Positions 41,352 through 51,300 of a stretch of 64,000 nucleotides of DNA are shown one piece after another. The first letter of the stretch is position 1; each line of letters opens with the position of its first letter. Source of the DNA: Tridacna crocea (lineage: Eukaryota > Mollusca > Bivalvia > Cardiida > Cardiidae); assembly GCA_943736015.1 (NCBI GenBank), contig OX031057.1, positions 61,152,001 to 61,216,000 of the forward strand, given 5' to 3'. The notes below the pieces were generated by a model that searched no databases, was not told the origin of the DNA, and worked only from the letters and a program-made list of their open reading frames with translations. Made by a program: the position numbers and the translations under genes.

Positions 41352-41518
41352 CTGTAAATTAAAGAGAGTAAAAAATAGTAACATTTAACCCAAATGATCA
41401 CTCATTTTTTGACTCTTTCAATGCCAACGTCACCATGGATAGTTTTTGCAGATGATGTAGATCACGACCAGACTGCACAAAACATGCAATCTGGTCTTTG
41501 ACCTACAGCTTCCACTAC

Positions 41519-41712
41519 CTAGGTCCATAATTCAGCATTCTTAAGCTTATTCTTTAGAATTTCATCATTGTGAAAGTAACAGAATTGCTGATTGGCTCAT
41601 GTTTAGCCAATGGTTTAGCCAATCAACAGTTCTGTTACTTTCACAGTGAGAATATCTTGAAGAGTAAGACAAAGAACATTTTTAAGAACGGTTGGTGAAT
41701 GCAGACCCTGGT
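41519..41712 (+). mobile_element. GGGCCCG-family MITE, variant arms
   Basis: Same variant as 39190 (GTGAAAGTAACAGAATTGC / CAGTTCTGTTACTTTCACAG), with a duplicated TTTAGCCAATG at the centre. Confidence 0.78.
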
Positions 41713-41780
41713 CTTAATCTTTGATTAAAGTTGACTTCAATCATAACAAAAATTTGAGACATGCCCTGGCAAAAGGGGGT

Positions 41781-41985
41781 TTAACTGTTTACCAACCAAT
41801 CCCTGATTTTTACCACCCCGAGATAGAAGCCTTTTGAAAACATTGTGGGAAAAGGAGAAAATGCTGGCAACCAGCATTCTCTACCCTGATGGAAACAAAT
41901 TTCAATTTTTGAGTTGTTTATTTTGTCGTCTGCAAATGCTTTCACTTTGGACCAGTCTGAGATTTTGTCGTTTGGTAAGGAGTAA
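41781..41985 (+). mobile_element. A-type copy lacking half the palindrome
   Basis: TTAACTGTTTACCAACCAATCC; GAAAATGCTGGCAACCAGCAT joins directly to TCTCTACCCTGATGG. Confidence 0.83.
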
Positions 41986-42055
41986 ATGCATATACATGAT
42001 GCAATATACTATGCAAACCATCACAGTATAACGGATCCATAAAATCCAATCTGTG

Positions 42056-42213
42056 TTAACCCTTTACCAAACGACAAAATTTTAGACTGGTTCAAATTCA
42101 AAGCACTTGCAGACGGCAAAATAAACAGAAGTCAAAAATTGAGATTTGTTTCCAGTCCGGAAGAAAACATTGAGGGAAAAGGAGAAAATGCTGGTTGTTT
42201 GGTAAAGAGTTAA
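42056..42213 (-). mobile_element. A-type copy, palindrome and short arm half deleted (158 bp)
   Basis: TTAACCCTTTACCAAACGAC; GAGAAAATGCTGGTT joins to GTTTGGTAAAGAGTTAA, so the break is exactly at the apex. Confidence 0.84.
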
Positions 42214-42234
42214 ACAACCAACTCATTATGAGGT

Positions 42235-42438
42235 ACCCTGGTCTTTGAGCTGCTTGATTGATTGAATTGTGCTTTACACCACTTCGACCATTAATTCAGT
42301 CATGTAACAGGCCACAGTTCACATACATATGTATTTCCTGGGCTTCACCAGTTCTAGGCTAGGGCTCTGAAGTGTCTTGCCCTAAAGCACTCCAAAGAAA
42401 AACCTAGTGGATCCAGTGATGCTCAGACCTGTGACCTC
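42235..42438 (-). mobile_element. tRNA-derived SINE, related to 37845
   Basis: Minus strand: GGAGGTCACAGGTCTGAGCA degenerate B box, body GGGCAAGACACTTCAGAGCC and CCAGGAAATACATATG, tail toward GTGTAAAGCACAATTC. Confidence 0.72.
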
Positions 42439-42439
42439 C

Positions 42440-42627
42440 AGGGCCCGTATTCTAAGACGTTCTTTGTCTTATTCTCTAGAATTTTCTACATTTGTAAGTA
42501 ACACAACTTCTGATTAGCTAAACCATTTGGTTTAGCCAATCAGAAGTTGTGTTAGTTACAAATTTAGAAAACCTTGGAGAATTAAAGACTTAGATTATTC
42601 TCAAGAATGGTTGGTGAATTAATAGGC
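42440..42627 (+). mobile_element. GGGCCCG palindromic MITE
   Basis: AGGGCCCGTATTCTAAGACG to GGTTGGTGAATTAATAGGCC; inner arms CACAACTTCTGATTAGC / GCCAATCAGAAGTTGTG. Confidence 0.82.
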
Positions 42628-42644
42628 CTAGGTCTCTAGTCCAT

Positions 42645-42870
42645 AGCCCATTACCAAACAACAAAAGTTTGGACTTATCCAAATTGAAAGCATTTGCAGA
42701 CGACAAAATAAAAGTGACTGAAAATTTGAAATTTGTTTTGTGAAGGGTAGAAAACATTGTGGGAAAAGGAGAAAATGCTGGTTACCAGCATTTTCTCCTT
42801 TTCCCACAATGTTTTCTGAAGGCTTCTTTCTCAGGGGCGTCAAAAGTAGGGATTGAGTTGTATTGGGTTT
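42645..42870 (-). mobile_element. A-type palindrome, left TTAA mutated
   Basis: TAGCCCATTACCAAACAAC to GTATTGGGTTTA, with a near-perfect palindrome near 42783. Confidence 0.86.
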
Positions 42871-43350
42871 ACCATAGATTAAAAATTGTAAGACCTCGTG
42901 CAAAAAGGCCTTGAAAGCATTGCAGAAGATAAGGATAAAATGCTGGTATTTCCATATGTTCTCCTTCTTCTTGAACATTTCCTACTTCACTACGATTCTG
43001 TAGCTGTTTTCAATTTGTCATCTGCAAAATTACTGCATTCAACATTACCAAGTCTTACATTCTATTTTGAGATAAAAAAGCAATTATACAACAAAATTCC
43101 TTTCTCAGATAAAAACTACTTGATGTAGCATCTGCCATAACATTTCCCTTTACCAAACAGTCATAACTTTAACTGCCTTGTCTGAGACCCTGTCTCTGAA
43201 AATATGTGGAAACAAGAATAAAATGCTGTTTACTGACAGTTTATGTCTTTTCCACAATGTTTGCAACCTTTTCAAAATACACAGCCCAGCATTTGAAGCA
43301 TATTTATTACTGAGTGGTCTTCAAATGCTTCTTTTACCATAGGCCTTTAA
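42871..43350 (+). repeat. Two degenerate A-type copies
   Basis: First with GGATAAAATGCTGGTATTTCC and TTTGTCATCTGCAAAATTAC; second with CCCTTTACCAAACAGTC, GAATAAAATGCTGTTTACTGA and CTTCAAATGCTTC. Confidence 0.55.
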
Positions 43351-43725
43351 TCCTTAATACTTTACCACACAGTCCCCAGTTTTAACCCTTTACTCCATAG
43401 ATACTCATTTCTACACATTACTTGTAGGAGCCTTTGGAAAACATTGTGGCAAGAGGTGAAATTGCTGTTGACGAGCAATTTCACCATTTGTCACATTGTT
43501 TTCTATGCTACGAAAGGTGTCATACACACAATTAAGAAATGGCTTCAATTCCTTGCTGTTATTTAGTGTCAATTAGCATTTTTTCTTTGATAGGGTAGAA
43601 AACATTGAGGGAAAAGGACAAAATGCTGGTTACCAGCATTTTCTCCTTTTCCCACAAGTGTTTTCAAGGGCTTATTAAATTTTCCCAGATACGTAAAATC
43701 CTGTGATTGTTTGGGAAAGGGTTCA
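43351..43725 (+). repeat. Composite of A start, nested B and a minus A/C piece
   Basis: A start TACTTTACCACACAGTCCCC, split at CAGTTTTAA (43382) by B (TTTACTCCATAG, apex GCTGTTGACGAGC) that stops after GTGTCAATTAG near 43575. From there TTCTTTGATAGGGTAGAAAAC begins an A-like palindrome with a C-like end (GTTTGGGAAAGGGTT). Confidence 0.7.
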
Positions 43726-43775
43726 ATACTTTGGTATCTGGTACAGAGTTCACCACTCAGGTACCAACAGATGTG

Positions 43776-44068
43776 TTTGCAAGACACTCCAAAGGTGTGA
43801 CTGATGTTTTACATGCGCTTTGATAAAACAAACTTTTGACAGAGAAATTCCAGAATAGCTACCTTCGAGTCAATGAAAGAAGTAAAACTACTGTTTTGTG
43901 TTGCAATTCACATAACTATAACTGGTAGCTATTCCAAAAATGTCCTGTCTGCACGACACTTGAGGATGTGAATGTTGTTTTACATCCACTTTGATAAAAC
44001 AAATTTTTGACAGAGAATTCCAGAGTAGCTGTCTTAGGATCTATGAAAGAAATAAAATTTCTGTTATG
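43776..44068. repeat. Two-unit tandem duplication, about 177 bp period
   Basis: CTTTGATAAAACAAACTTTTG with GACAGAGAAATTCCAGAATAG near 43819 recurs near 43990; both are followed by TATGAAAGAAATAAAA-type sequence. Confidence 0.65.
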
Positions 44069-44077
44069 TAATGTTAC

Positions 44078-44245
44078 GAGCCCCGCAGTAGCTCAGACTG
44101 TAGTGTACAGGACTTGAGAACAGGGGGTCATGAGTCTGATCCCCAGCTCGGCCAATTTCTTTCCGAGGATTGATGACAGTCATCGCGACAGGATTCATTC
44201 CTCTCCCACTGCTGACTATTGTTTATCCTATTCAATCTAGGGCAA
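44078..44245 (+). mobile_element. tRNA-derived SINE, 5' part
   Basis: GCAGTAGCTCAGACTG A box, GAGTCTGATCCCC B box, then TTTCCGAGGATTGATGACAG as in 50545; truncated after TTTATCC. Confidence 0.76.
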
Positions 44246-44249
44246 AATT

Positions 44250-45265
44250 TGTTAAGGAGCCGTCACAGCATGACGTTCTGGTCAACGTTCTCTTAACTTT
44301 GCAATCATTCGATGTTTTAGTGTTCTAGAATGAGGATGGCACATCTGGCATGTTGCTTAACGCATGACTAGCGTGTATCTAGAAGCGTGGAACAGCGACC
44401 AAGTAAGATACCCCTGAAAACCATTATCGTATGCTAACATGCCACTGACGAGCGACAAACCAGTTGTCATGTTAGCCGAGCGTGTGACTGACATGTGAAT
44501 AACTACAGAATAGGGTCATGTTGGCCTGGTGTTTTTTTTAAGATCAAACAGCTACAAAACGCTGAAAATTTCAAAGTGAATTCATTTGTTTTTGTGGGTT
44601 TGAACAGTCAGCATAATGCCACCAAGACATAAAATGAATGCTACTGGCGCTGCAAGTAAGAATAATTGAAAGCATTTTTCACTGGCAATGTCTTCAGAGG
44701 AAGAAGAACACCAGGAGGAAGACCACATCTGAGAAGTAACGTATCATATAGCACCCCCTGAAGACCCTACACACCCTGAACACCCAAATGAGGAGGGTCC
44801 AACCGTAGGAAAGAGAGGGAAGAAGCAGAGAAAGGATTGCAGAATCTTGGACCAGGCGGCTGAGGGTAGTCTGGTAGAGTTTTTCCGTGAAAATGAATTG
44901 CCATGGAACTCACAGAAGACAGATTACAGGAACAAGGCAAAGAGGCAACGGATCCTCAAGGTTTACATAGTCATATTCATGGACGTTCAGGAAATGCTCC
45001 AATGACGCTCAGTGGATGCCAAAAGGACATTCGTTTCACTCTAGTCACACGCTGTGTGCGCTAGGGACCATAAAGGTCGCCAGTTAGTCATTCACTGCAC
45101 TAAGCAAACAATAGGTAACAACCAAGTAACGCTAGAATAACAACTGACTAATGATAGCAGAACATTGTGCAGTGCTCGGTGAACATTACTCAAACGTTCC
45201 ACTAAATGTTCTTTAATGTTCATCAGCGTTTAAAATAACAGACTTTCAAAATGGGCAATTCTAAT
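44250..45265 (+). mobile_element. DNA transposon remnant carrying a MADF/Myb-like gene
   Basis: GC-richer than its surroundings. The left side begins near GGAGCCGTCACAGCATGACG and holds repeated AACGTTCT motifs; similar GAACGTT/ACATTA motifs close the right side. No clear matching TIR was found. Its gene remnant is at 44688-45005; Harbinger-type affiliation is inferred only from that. Confidence 0.5.
44688..45005 (+). pseudogene. MADF/Myb-like DNA-binding protein remnant
   Basis: Frame from ATG: MSSEEEEHQEEDHI, one in-frame TGA, then a continuing frame with PTVGKRGKKQRKD, LDQAAEGSLVEFFRENELPW and TDYRNKAKRQRIL before a stop. The acidic start, basic patch and the pattern L-EFFRENELPW--Q--DYRNKAKR resemble the first helices of MADF/Myb-like proteins encoded by some Harbinger-type transposons or their domesticated relatives (inference). 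Truncated after about helix 2. Confidence 0.55.
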
Positions 45266-45286
45266 ATTGTGTCATCTGGTACAGAG

Positions 45287-45510
45287 TTAACCCTTTAACA
45301 CACAAGCGTAAGTTTTAACAACACTGATGGGGATTTGGCTTTTGAAAACCTTGAAGGTAAAGTTAAAATGATAACCAGAATTTTCTCCTTTTCTCATCAT
45401 GTTTTCTAGCCTTTCAAAGACAATGATCCTAGCCACATTTTATTTGTCACCCACAAATATTTGGCAATTTTTAAACCTGTCTGACATTTTGCCCTGTGGT
45501 AAAGCTTTAA
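45287..45510 (+). mobile_element. A-type copy, diverged, first of two sharing TTAA
   Basis: TTAACCCTTTAACACACAAG to GGTAAAGCTTTAA; palindrome largely lost (AAAATGATAACCAGAATTTTC). A right-arm scrap (GTGTCATCTGGTACAGAG) precedes it. Confidence 0.72.
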
Positions 45511-45735
45511 GCCATTACCACACAATCCCTACTTTTGATGCCCCTATGAAGGAAGACTTGAGAAAACATTGTGGGAAAAGGAGAAAATGCTGGTAACCAG
45601 CATTTTCTCCTTTTCCAACAACGTTTTCTACCCTTCACAAAACAAATTTCAAATTTTCAGTCACTATCATTTTGTCATCTGCAAATGCTTTAAATTTGAA
45701 CCAGTCTAAAATTTTGTTGTGTGGTAAAGAGTTAA
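45507..45735 (+). mobile_element. A-type TTAA palindrome, complete (229 bp)
   Basis: TTAAGCCATTACCACACAATC to GGTAAAGAGTTAA; well preserved, so younger than its left neighbour. Confidence 0.9.
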
Positions 45736-45910
45736 ATTCGTAAATAAAACATCTACAAAATTAGTCTTGAATTCTTGGCTCTAATCACTACAGTATCATA
45801 GAAATAGTCAGCAAATTTAGAGAAATACTGCTATGCATTTTATGCATTTAGTCATGAGCTGTATAGGGCAAACTCATTACCGAATGAAAAAATGTAAGAC
45901 TTGTCCCAAT

Positions 45911-46156
45911 TTAACCCATAACCTGTCATTCCGGATACAATCCCTAGTTTTAAGGACCCCGTTAAAGGAAGCTTTTGAAAACATTGTCGGAAAAAGAGAA
46001 AATGCTGGTAACAAGCTCGTAACCAGCATTTTCTCCTTTTCCCACAATGATTTCTATCCGATCCAAAACAAAAATCATCAATCCATTTATATTTGTCATC
46101 TTCAAATCTTTTTATTTTGGACCGGTCTAAATTTTCGTCATTTGGGAAAGAGTTAA
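45911..46156 (+). mobile_element. A-type copy with expanded apex
   Basis: TTAACCCATAACCTG to GGGAAAGAGTTAA. The apex reads CTGGTAACAAGCTCGTAACCAG split over 22 bases (positions near 46004-46025), a duplicated apex. The 40 bp before it (AACTCATTACC, GACTTGTCCCAA) is the left arm of a minus A copy into which it probably inserted. Confidence 0.78.
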
Positions 46157-46341
46157 AGTAAGGGTAAATGACAAATTCAATGTAATACAAATGATGAGAT
46201 TGACCTTTGCAAACGGGGTGAAAACATTTTGGGAAAAGGAGAAAATGCTGGTTACCAGCATTTTCTCCTTTTTCTACAACATTTTCAAAGGCATTCTTTG
46301 TTAGGGTTGTTAAAGCCCTGGATTGCCTGGTAAAGGTTTAA
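46153..46341 (-). mobile_element. A-type copy sharing TTAA, shortened left arm
   Basis: From the shared TTAA through GGGTGAAAACATTTTGGG, perfect apex CTGGTTACCAG near 46254, to GGTAAAGGTTTAA. Confidence 0.8.
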
Positions 46342-47064
46342 CTGTGCTTGCCATAATAACCTCAATACATGATTGCTATTTAAATACTTCTGGGAATCTA
46401 AGTTAATTGTTCAGATATGGTGAAGCACACTCATTCACATTACATATTTCCGACAATTTACAGCCGGTATTCATTATGGTGTCATTAACCATTTAAGTGC
46501 CTTTCACAGTATAAGTTAGCTTTGCTGCAAAAGTAGGCCAAGATCAAATGGTACATACTGTGCAGTTTGGCTTTAGTCTCCTTTTTGGTTTCCTGAAGCT
46601 TTGGAATTGAATATTATTGAGGTCATTTCTGGAATTTGATAATGTTTGTTGCGTAAGACTATAAATATTTTTTCAGATTTGTTGCCATGACTGACAGGTC
46701 TGTATTTTTCGATACTGGTACTGTATTTGGATATACTGTATTTAGATATATAGGCACATAGAAAACTTTGTCAATGGACATTTTGTGTATGAAAATGTTT
46801 TCTGGTTCAATATGCTCATTATTTATTGGTATACTAGAGGTAAAATATGCAAACAGGAAAGTGCAAATTTTTCAAATTCTAGAAATCCAAAACTTTCCAA
46901 ATCGGAAAAATTTCCACTGATACAGCAATTTTTCTGCAACTTAACGGCCAATTCTACCATGTGATTTGACAATTTTAGACAAGAAAGATCCGTGTAATGC
47001 TGCAATAATGTGCTTGTATGCATTTTACAAAGTTGCCCTAAACCCCCTTTTCCTTCAGGACCGC
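46342..47064. other. Sequence without a confirmed gene
   Basis: Unique AT-rich stretch upstream of RAPGEF1 exon a. A 79-codon minus frame (46823-47060) is open but has no recognised domain and no good splice context. Confidence 0.5.
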
Positions 47065-47224
47065 TTAACCCTTTACTCCATAGAGACTCATTTCTACACA
47101 TTGCTTGTAGGAGCCTTTGGAAAACATTGTGGCAAAAGGTGAAATTGCTAGTGACAAGCACAGTGTTTTCAAAAGGCTTCTTTCTCAGGGGCGTCAAAAG
47201 TAGGGATATGTGGTAATGGGTTAA
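47065..47224 (+). mobile_element. B/A hybrid TTAA element (160 bp)
   Basis: Left half is B (TTAACCCTTTACTCCATAG, GTGAAATTGCTAGTGACAAGC), right half is the A short arm (CACAGTGTTTTCAAAAGGC, GGGGCGTCAAAAGTAGGG, GGTAATGGGTTAA). The switch is inside the palindrome. Confidence 0.85.
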
Positions 47225-47299
47225 GTCACATTCATTTTGTCTTCTATTAACGCTTTCAATTTGGACCAGTCTAGAATTTTGTAGTTGGTAAAGAGTTAA
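47221..47299 (+). repeat. A-type long-arm fragment sharing TTAA
   Basis: TTAAGTCACATTCATTTTGTC, TTTCAATTTGGACCAGTC to GGTAAAGAGTTAA. Confidence 0.8.
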
Positions 47300-47382
47300 G
47301 CTGACGATGCACTAAACTACCCTTCCACAAAGCAGGACTCAAATACATATCAGTGTCTAGTCTACCATAGTACAGACAGCAC

Positions 47383-47610
47383 TCAGACCCTTTACCACAC
47401 AGATTCATGATATTTTATGATCCTTGGTGCAGAAGACTTTTGGAAAACACTGTGAGAAAAGGAGAAAATGCTGGTGACCAGCATTTTCTCCTTTTCCCAC
47501 ATTGTTTCCAATTCAAATTTCATCATTTGACCCACTTTAAGTTTTTCTTTGGTAAATGTATTCAAATTGGACCAATTCTAGAATTCTGTCTTGTAGTAAA
47601 GAGCCAATAT
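47383..47610 (+). mobile_element. A-type palindrome, ends mutated
   Basis: CAGACCCTTTACCACACAG to AGTAAAGAGCCAA; apex CTGGTGACCAG near 47473. Confidence 0.82.
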
Positions 47611-48552
47611 CCATCAGCGCTACTGCAGTCTACAATACCTTGACAAGAACAGGTGCAAACTGTCTTCACAAGCCAACATAAATATGATAACGTCTGCACA
47701 CAAACAGCCTTTTATGTCTAACCATTCGAGAAATAAGCACTTCAACATTTTGTCTAATTGTTTACAAAACAAACCATGTTTTAACCACCTAAAGAATAAA
47801 AGGGCCCTTCAACATACCACAGGAATTGGAGAAATTTCTCCTTTTCATGCAATGTTTTCTCCCCTTTTTGTGTAAAATTGCATAATAAGAGCCATTTTCA
47901 ATCATAATGCAAATGCCTCAAATTTGGACACATCTAAAAATTCAGACATAATTATTAATCATATTGAAATTATATCCAGACCACAGAATTAACCTTAAAC
48001 TTAGTAAAGCGGACAATATACTCCTCACCAACACCAATCAGAGAACTGAGACGATTTTCAAAACAAAGTTTACCGCTGACTGTGACCTCTGACCTATACA
48101 ATCCAAAAACAAATAGGGCCATGAGCAATACTTGTATGGAGTTTCTAGGTCTGCAGTCACAAACCACTATTTAGAGCACAGAAATGATTTTCAAAGAAAG
48201 TTCACCTGTGACCTTTACAATTGGCCCATGTGACTCAAACAGCATTGGACAGCTCGAATCATAAGGAACACTTGAACTTGTTGTATGAAGTCCCTAAGGT
48301 CGAACAGCATTTAAGTTCAAGCATAATAGCAATCAAAACAAGATAGATGGATTAACGGACAGACAGACAATAATCCCCTCTACATTGTAGGTGGGTGTGT
48401 GTGTAAATAATTAAATGTAGCTGAAATGATAGGACCTGTAATTCAATTATGTTTAAAACATTATGGAAATAGAAAAACTGAGAAGAATTTTCTTAATTTC
48501 CAAAAGCAGAGACGTAGCATTGTTATTTTGATTGATGCGGTGAAATTGGGCC
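47611..48552. other. Sequence without a confirmed gene
   Basis: Contains a decayed A/C-like fragment (47755-47960, GGAATTGGAGAAATTTCTCC) and a diverged repeat with GTGACCTCTGACCTATAC / GTGACCTTTACAATTGGCCC (48080 and 48210). No exon supported. Confidence 0.5.
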
Positions 48553-48557
48553 CCTAA

Positions 48558-49177
48558 GGCTGCGATCACATAGAACTATACTGTATACGGTATTCGGTAT
48601 ATGCTATACGCTATACGGGCACGGCGAGTCATATAGGGAAGCACGCGTGCCCTACTCGGTCTTTGGCGCCGATCCTATGGACACGTCCGACGAAGAAGAT
48701 TTGGCCCTGCTTCTGCTAGCCGATGCTGAGGAGGAGCCCCCTGGTCGACAAAAAAGAACGATATGATAGCATACTTGAAATCATACATGGCTACCTGTTA
48801 AAATCATTTGTTTGATGTTGTAACATGTATATTATGAAGGCTATTGCAATGAAATTGCAATAAAATGAGTGTAATTGAAATCTATCGTTTCTGAATTATC
48901 GTATTGTACGCAATAAGTCGTGATAAGGGAAATTCAGAACGCCTGTACTCACGAAATCCAGCTGAGACGTCCGAACAGAACGGTATACGCTGCACGAAAA
49001 TCGAACCCGAACGATTCCCACTATTCTATACTATACGCAGGTATACGGCTGTTTAGAATAGTGCCCTCTTATGTGACCCGGTATTATGAGATAACCTTGT
49101 TTGATTCAAACTATTCGCGTGCCCTGCATAAACGTGCACCGTATACCCGAATAGTATAGTTCTATGTGATCGCAGCC
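48558..49177 (+). mobile_element. Harbinger-like element, 620 bp
   Basis: TIRs GGCTGCGATCACATAG (at least 22 bp identical at both ends, continuing as ACTATACT), flanked by TAA on both sides (48555-48557 and 49178-49180), the 3-bp TWA target typical of PIF/Harbinger. It retains the first codons of a transposase gene. Confidence 0.85.
48677..48766 (+). pseudogene. Harbinger transposase N-terminus, truncated
   Basis: ATG frame of 29 residues: MDTSDEEDLALLLL, ADAEEEPPGRQKRTI. An acidic start followed by a leucine run and EEE is the usual N-terminus of animal PIF/Harbinger nucleases (from memory). The rest is deleted. Confidence 0.6.
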
Positions 49178-49180
49178 TAA

Positions 49181-49921
49181 GGAGCTAATGCAAGCGCCAA
49201 AGGCGGGAAGCTATGCTAGGGGGTACAGGATCACGCTCCCCCTGGAAAATTGTACAAAAAAATTGTGCAATTTCATGCATTCTAGGGTGTTTTTTAGCAC
49301 AAATTTCGTCTCTTTTTTTTTAACTGTTTTCTTAGTATTTTACCCTCTGATTTTTTTTTTAGAATTTGTGGGCTCTATATACATTTATTGTAATGTTGTA
49401 GTTTGAGCAATTTTGTATGTGTTTACATTCACTGTAAATTTTTAATTAATTATCACTAATAGTGGCGCAGCATCATACCGCATCAGCCAATTTTATTGAA
49501 CATGGACACCAAGCATATTTGGGAAGAGCTGTAATATTCAAGTCATTTGGTATTGGGACAAAGGAAGGTGAGTGCATAGTTCTGTGATATCCCATGTGAA
49601 TGAATTAGTCATCCAGGAATGTCTGACAGGTATGAAGTACTCTGAACATAGTAGTAACATGCCAAACTATCTTGTAAATACTTCACGATATGATTCAATA
49701 ACAAAAAATATTGTTTACTATGATGTCAGAGAAATTCCAGTCATAACCCTTCACCACACAATCCTGTGTTTTTGCAACTCTGAGGAAAAAGGGGTTTAGT
49801 AAGCATTGCAGGGAAACGAGAGAATGCTTATGATGATGTCTTCATTTTTGCAAAATGAGTTGTCGTCTGCTTTAAACTTGGACCAGTCTTAAATTCTTTG
49901 CTCTAGTAAAGAGTTGACCCC
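49181..49921. other. Sequence without a gene
   Basis: AT-rich; a decayed A-type fragment lies at 49746-49915 (ACCCTTCACCACACAATCC, GTCGTCTGC, GTAAAGAGTTGA). Nothing else is supported. Confidence 0.5.
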
Positions 49922-50142
49922 TTTAATTACCACACAATCCTGACCTTCAACAACCCTGTGAAAGTAGCCATTAGAAAACATTGTGGGAAAAGGAAAAAAA
50001 TGCTGGTAACCATTTTCTCCTTTTCCCACAATGTTTTCTTCCCCTCCAAAAACAAATTTCTATTCTTTTTTATTTTGTCAGCTGTAAAGGCTTTCATTTT
50101 GGACCAGTCTTTTTAGATTTTGTAGTTTGGTTCAGAGTTTAA
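49922..50142 (+). mobile_element. A-type palindrome, one apex side deleted
   Basis: TTTAATTACCACACAATCC to GTTCAGAGTTTAA; GCTGGTAACC joins ATTTTCTCC, so the CAGC of the second arm is lost. Confidence 0.8.
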
Positions 50143-50154
50143 CTCTGGTCTTAT

Positions 50155-50345
50155 CAGCCGATTGATTGTATGGTGTTTAACACCACTTTCAAGATTTTTC
50201 GGTTACATTGTGGTGGCCAGTGCACCTATCCATGCTTTTCTGGCATCTCTTTCACCATTGCTCTGCACAATTTTCTTTCTAAGCCACTGGCTACTTTTTG
50301 ACATAACCATCATCGAAACAAAGGTCAGTGCTTGGAGAGGATCAT
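50155..50345 (-). mobile_element. SINE, body and tail part
   Basis: Minus strand of the 31005 family: AAGTAGCCAGTGGCTTAGAA and tail GTGTTAAACACCATACAATC. Confidence 0.75.
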
Positions 50346-50544
50346 AATGTCTAACATAATAAAATTTTCATCTTTCAGAAATGTAGGTAAGTGAGGTTAA
50401 TCAATTCTTTCTTTTTCCACTACAACCTATGATGTGGGTTACCCATTGATGTAATTATAGTCAACCACAACACAGGATCTGATGAGGAAGATTTCCTTTT
50501 GAACCCAAACATACTCTTTTTCTGTTCCTCAGAGATGTATTTTA

Positions 50545-50855
50545 ACTGTTTTGTAGCTCAATCGCAAGAATGCAGGACTTGAGAACAAGGAGTCATATGT
50601 TTGATCCCTGTGTCAGCCAATTTCTTTCCAAGGATTGATGACAGTCATTGCGACAAGATTAATTTCTCTCCCACTGCTCACTGTTGTTTCGGCGATGGTT
50701 ATGTTCGAAAGCATCCAGCGGCTTTGAAAGAAAATTTTGCTGAGTACTGATAAAAGAAACTCAAGGAAAGCATCGAAAGTGCAGAGACCAGTGCAATGCA
50801 ACTGCAATAATGTACAAAACGGCATTAAACACCATACAATCTATCAATGTAACCC
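50545..50855 (+). mobile_element. tRNA-derived SINE, near full length
   Basis: TTTGTAGCTCAATCGC A box, GTTTGATCCC B box, GATTGATGACAGTCATTGCG, central GCAGAGACCAGTGCAATGC, and tail CGGCATTAAACACCATACAA. Best copy for defining this SINE family. Confidence 0.82.
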
Positions 50856-50990
50856 TTTACCCGACTGCAAACTTTTAGACTCCTCTAAACTCAAAGCCTT
50901 TGCAGGCAACAAAATTAATGAATGTGACCATCATGTGATTTGTAGAACACATTGTGGGAAAAGGACAAAATGCTGTTTGTACCATTCCCA
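50848..50990 (-). repeat. A-type left half
   Basis: GTAACCCTTTACCCGACTGC, CCTTTGCAGGCAACAAAATTA, then palindrome cut after AAAATGCTGTTTG. Confidence 0.72.
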
Positions 50991-51071
50991 GTGCCCCGTA
51001 TGGTGAAACATGACCAGAGCTTTATTGTCACTGCCATTATTTTTGTCTCATTTATAGACTGAACACATGTT

Positions 51072-51300
51072 TTAACCCTTTCCCAAACAATCCCTGGTTT
51101 TTACGACCCTGAGATAGAGGCCTTTTGAAAACATTGTGGGAAAAGGAGAAAATGCTGGTGACCAGCATTTTCTCCTTTTCCCACAATGTTTTCTACCCTG
51201 CTCGAAACAAATTTCAGTTTTTTAGTTACATTTATTTTGTGGACAGCAAATGCTTTCAATTTGAACCAGTCTAAAATTTTGTCATGTGGTAAAGAGTTAA
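51072..51300 (+). mobile_element. A-type TTAA palindrome, complete (229 bp)
   Basis: TTAACCCTTTCCCAAACAATC to GGTAAAGAGTTAA; apex CTGGTGACCAG. The left end has the C-type CCCTTTCCC, so ends and palindrome type can be mixed. Confidence 0.9.

Noticed and set aside
46823-47060. 79-codon minus frame as a RAPGEF1 5' exon
   Set aside because: No similarity to C3G, weak splice context, and its left portion merges with a B/A repeat.
47970-48167. 65-codon minus frame
   Set aside because: Overlaps a diverged GTGACCT-type repeat and has no recognised domain.
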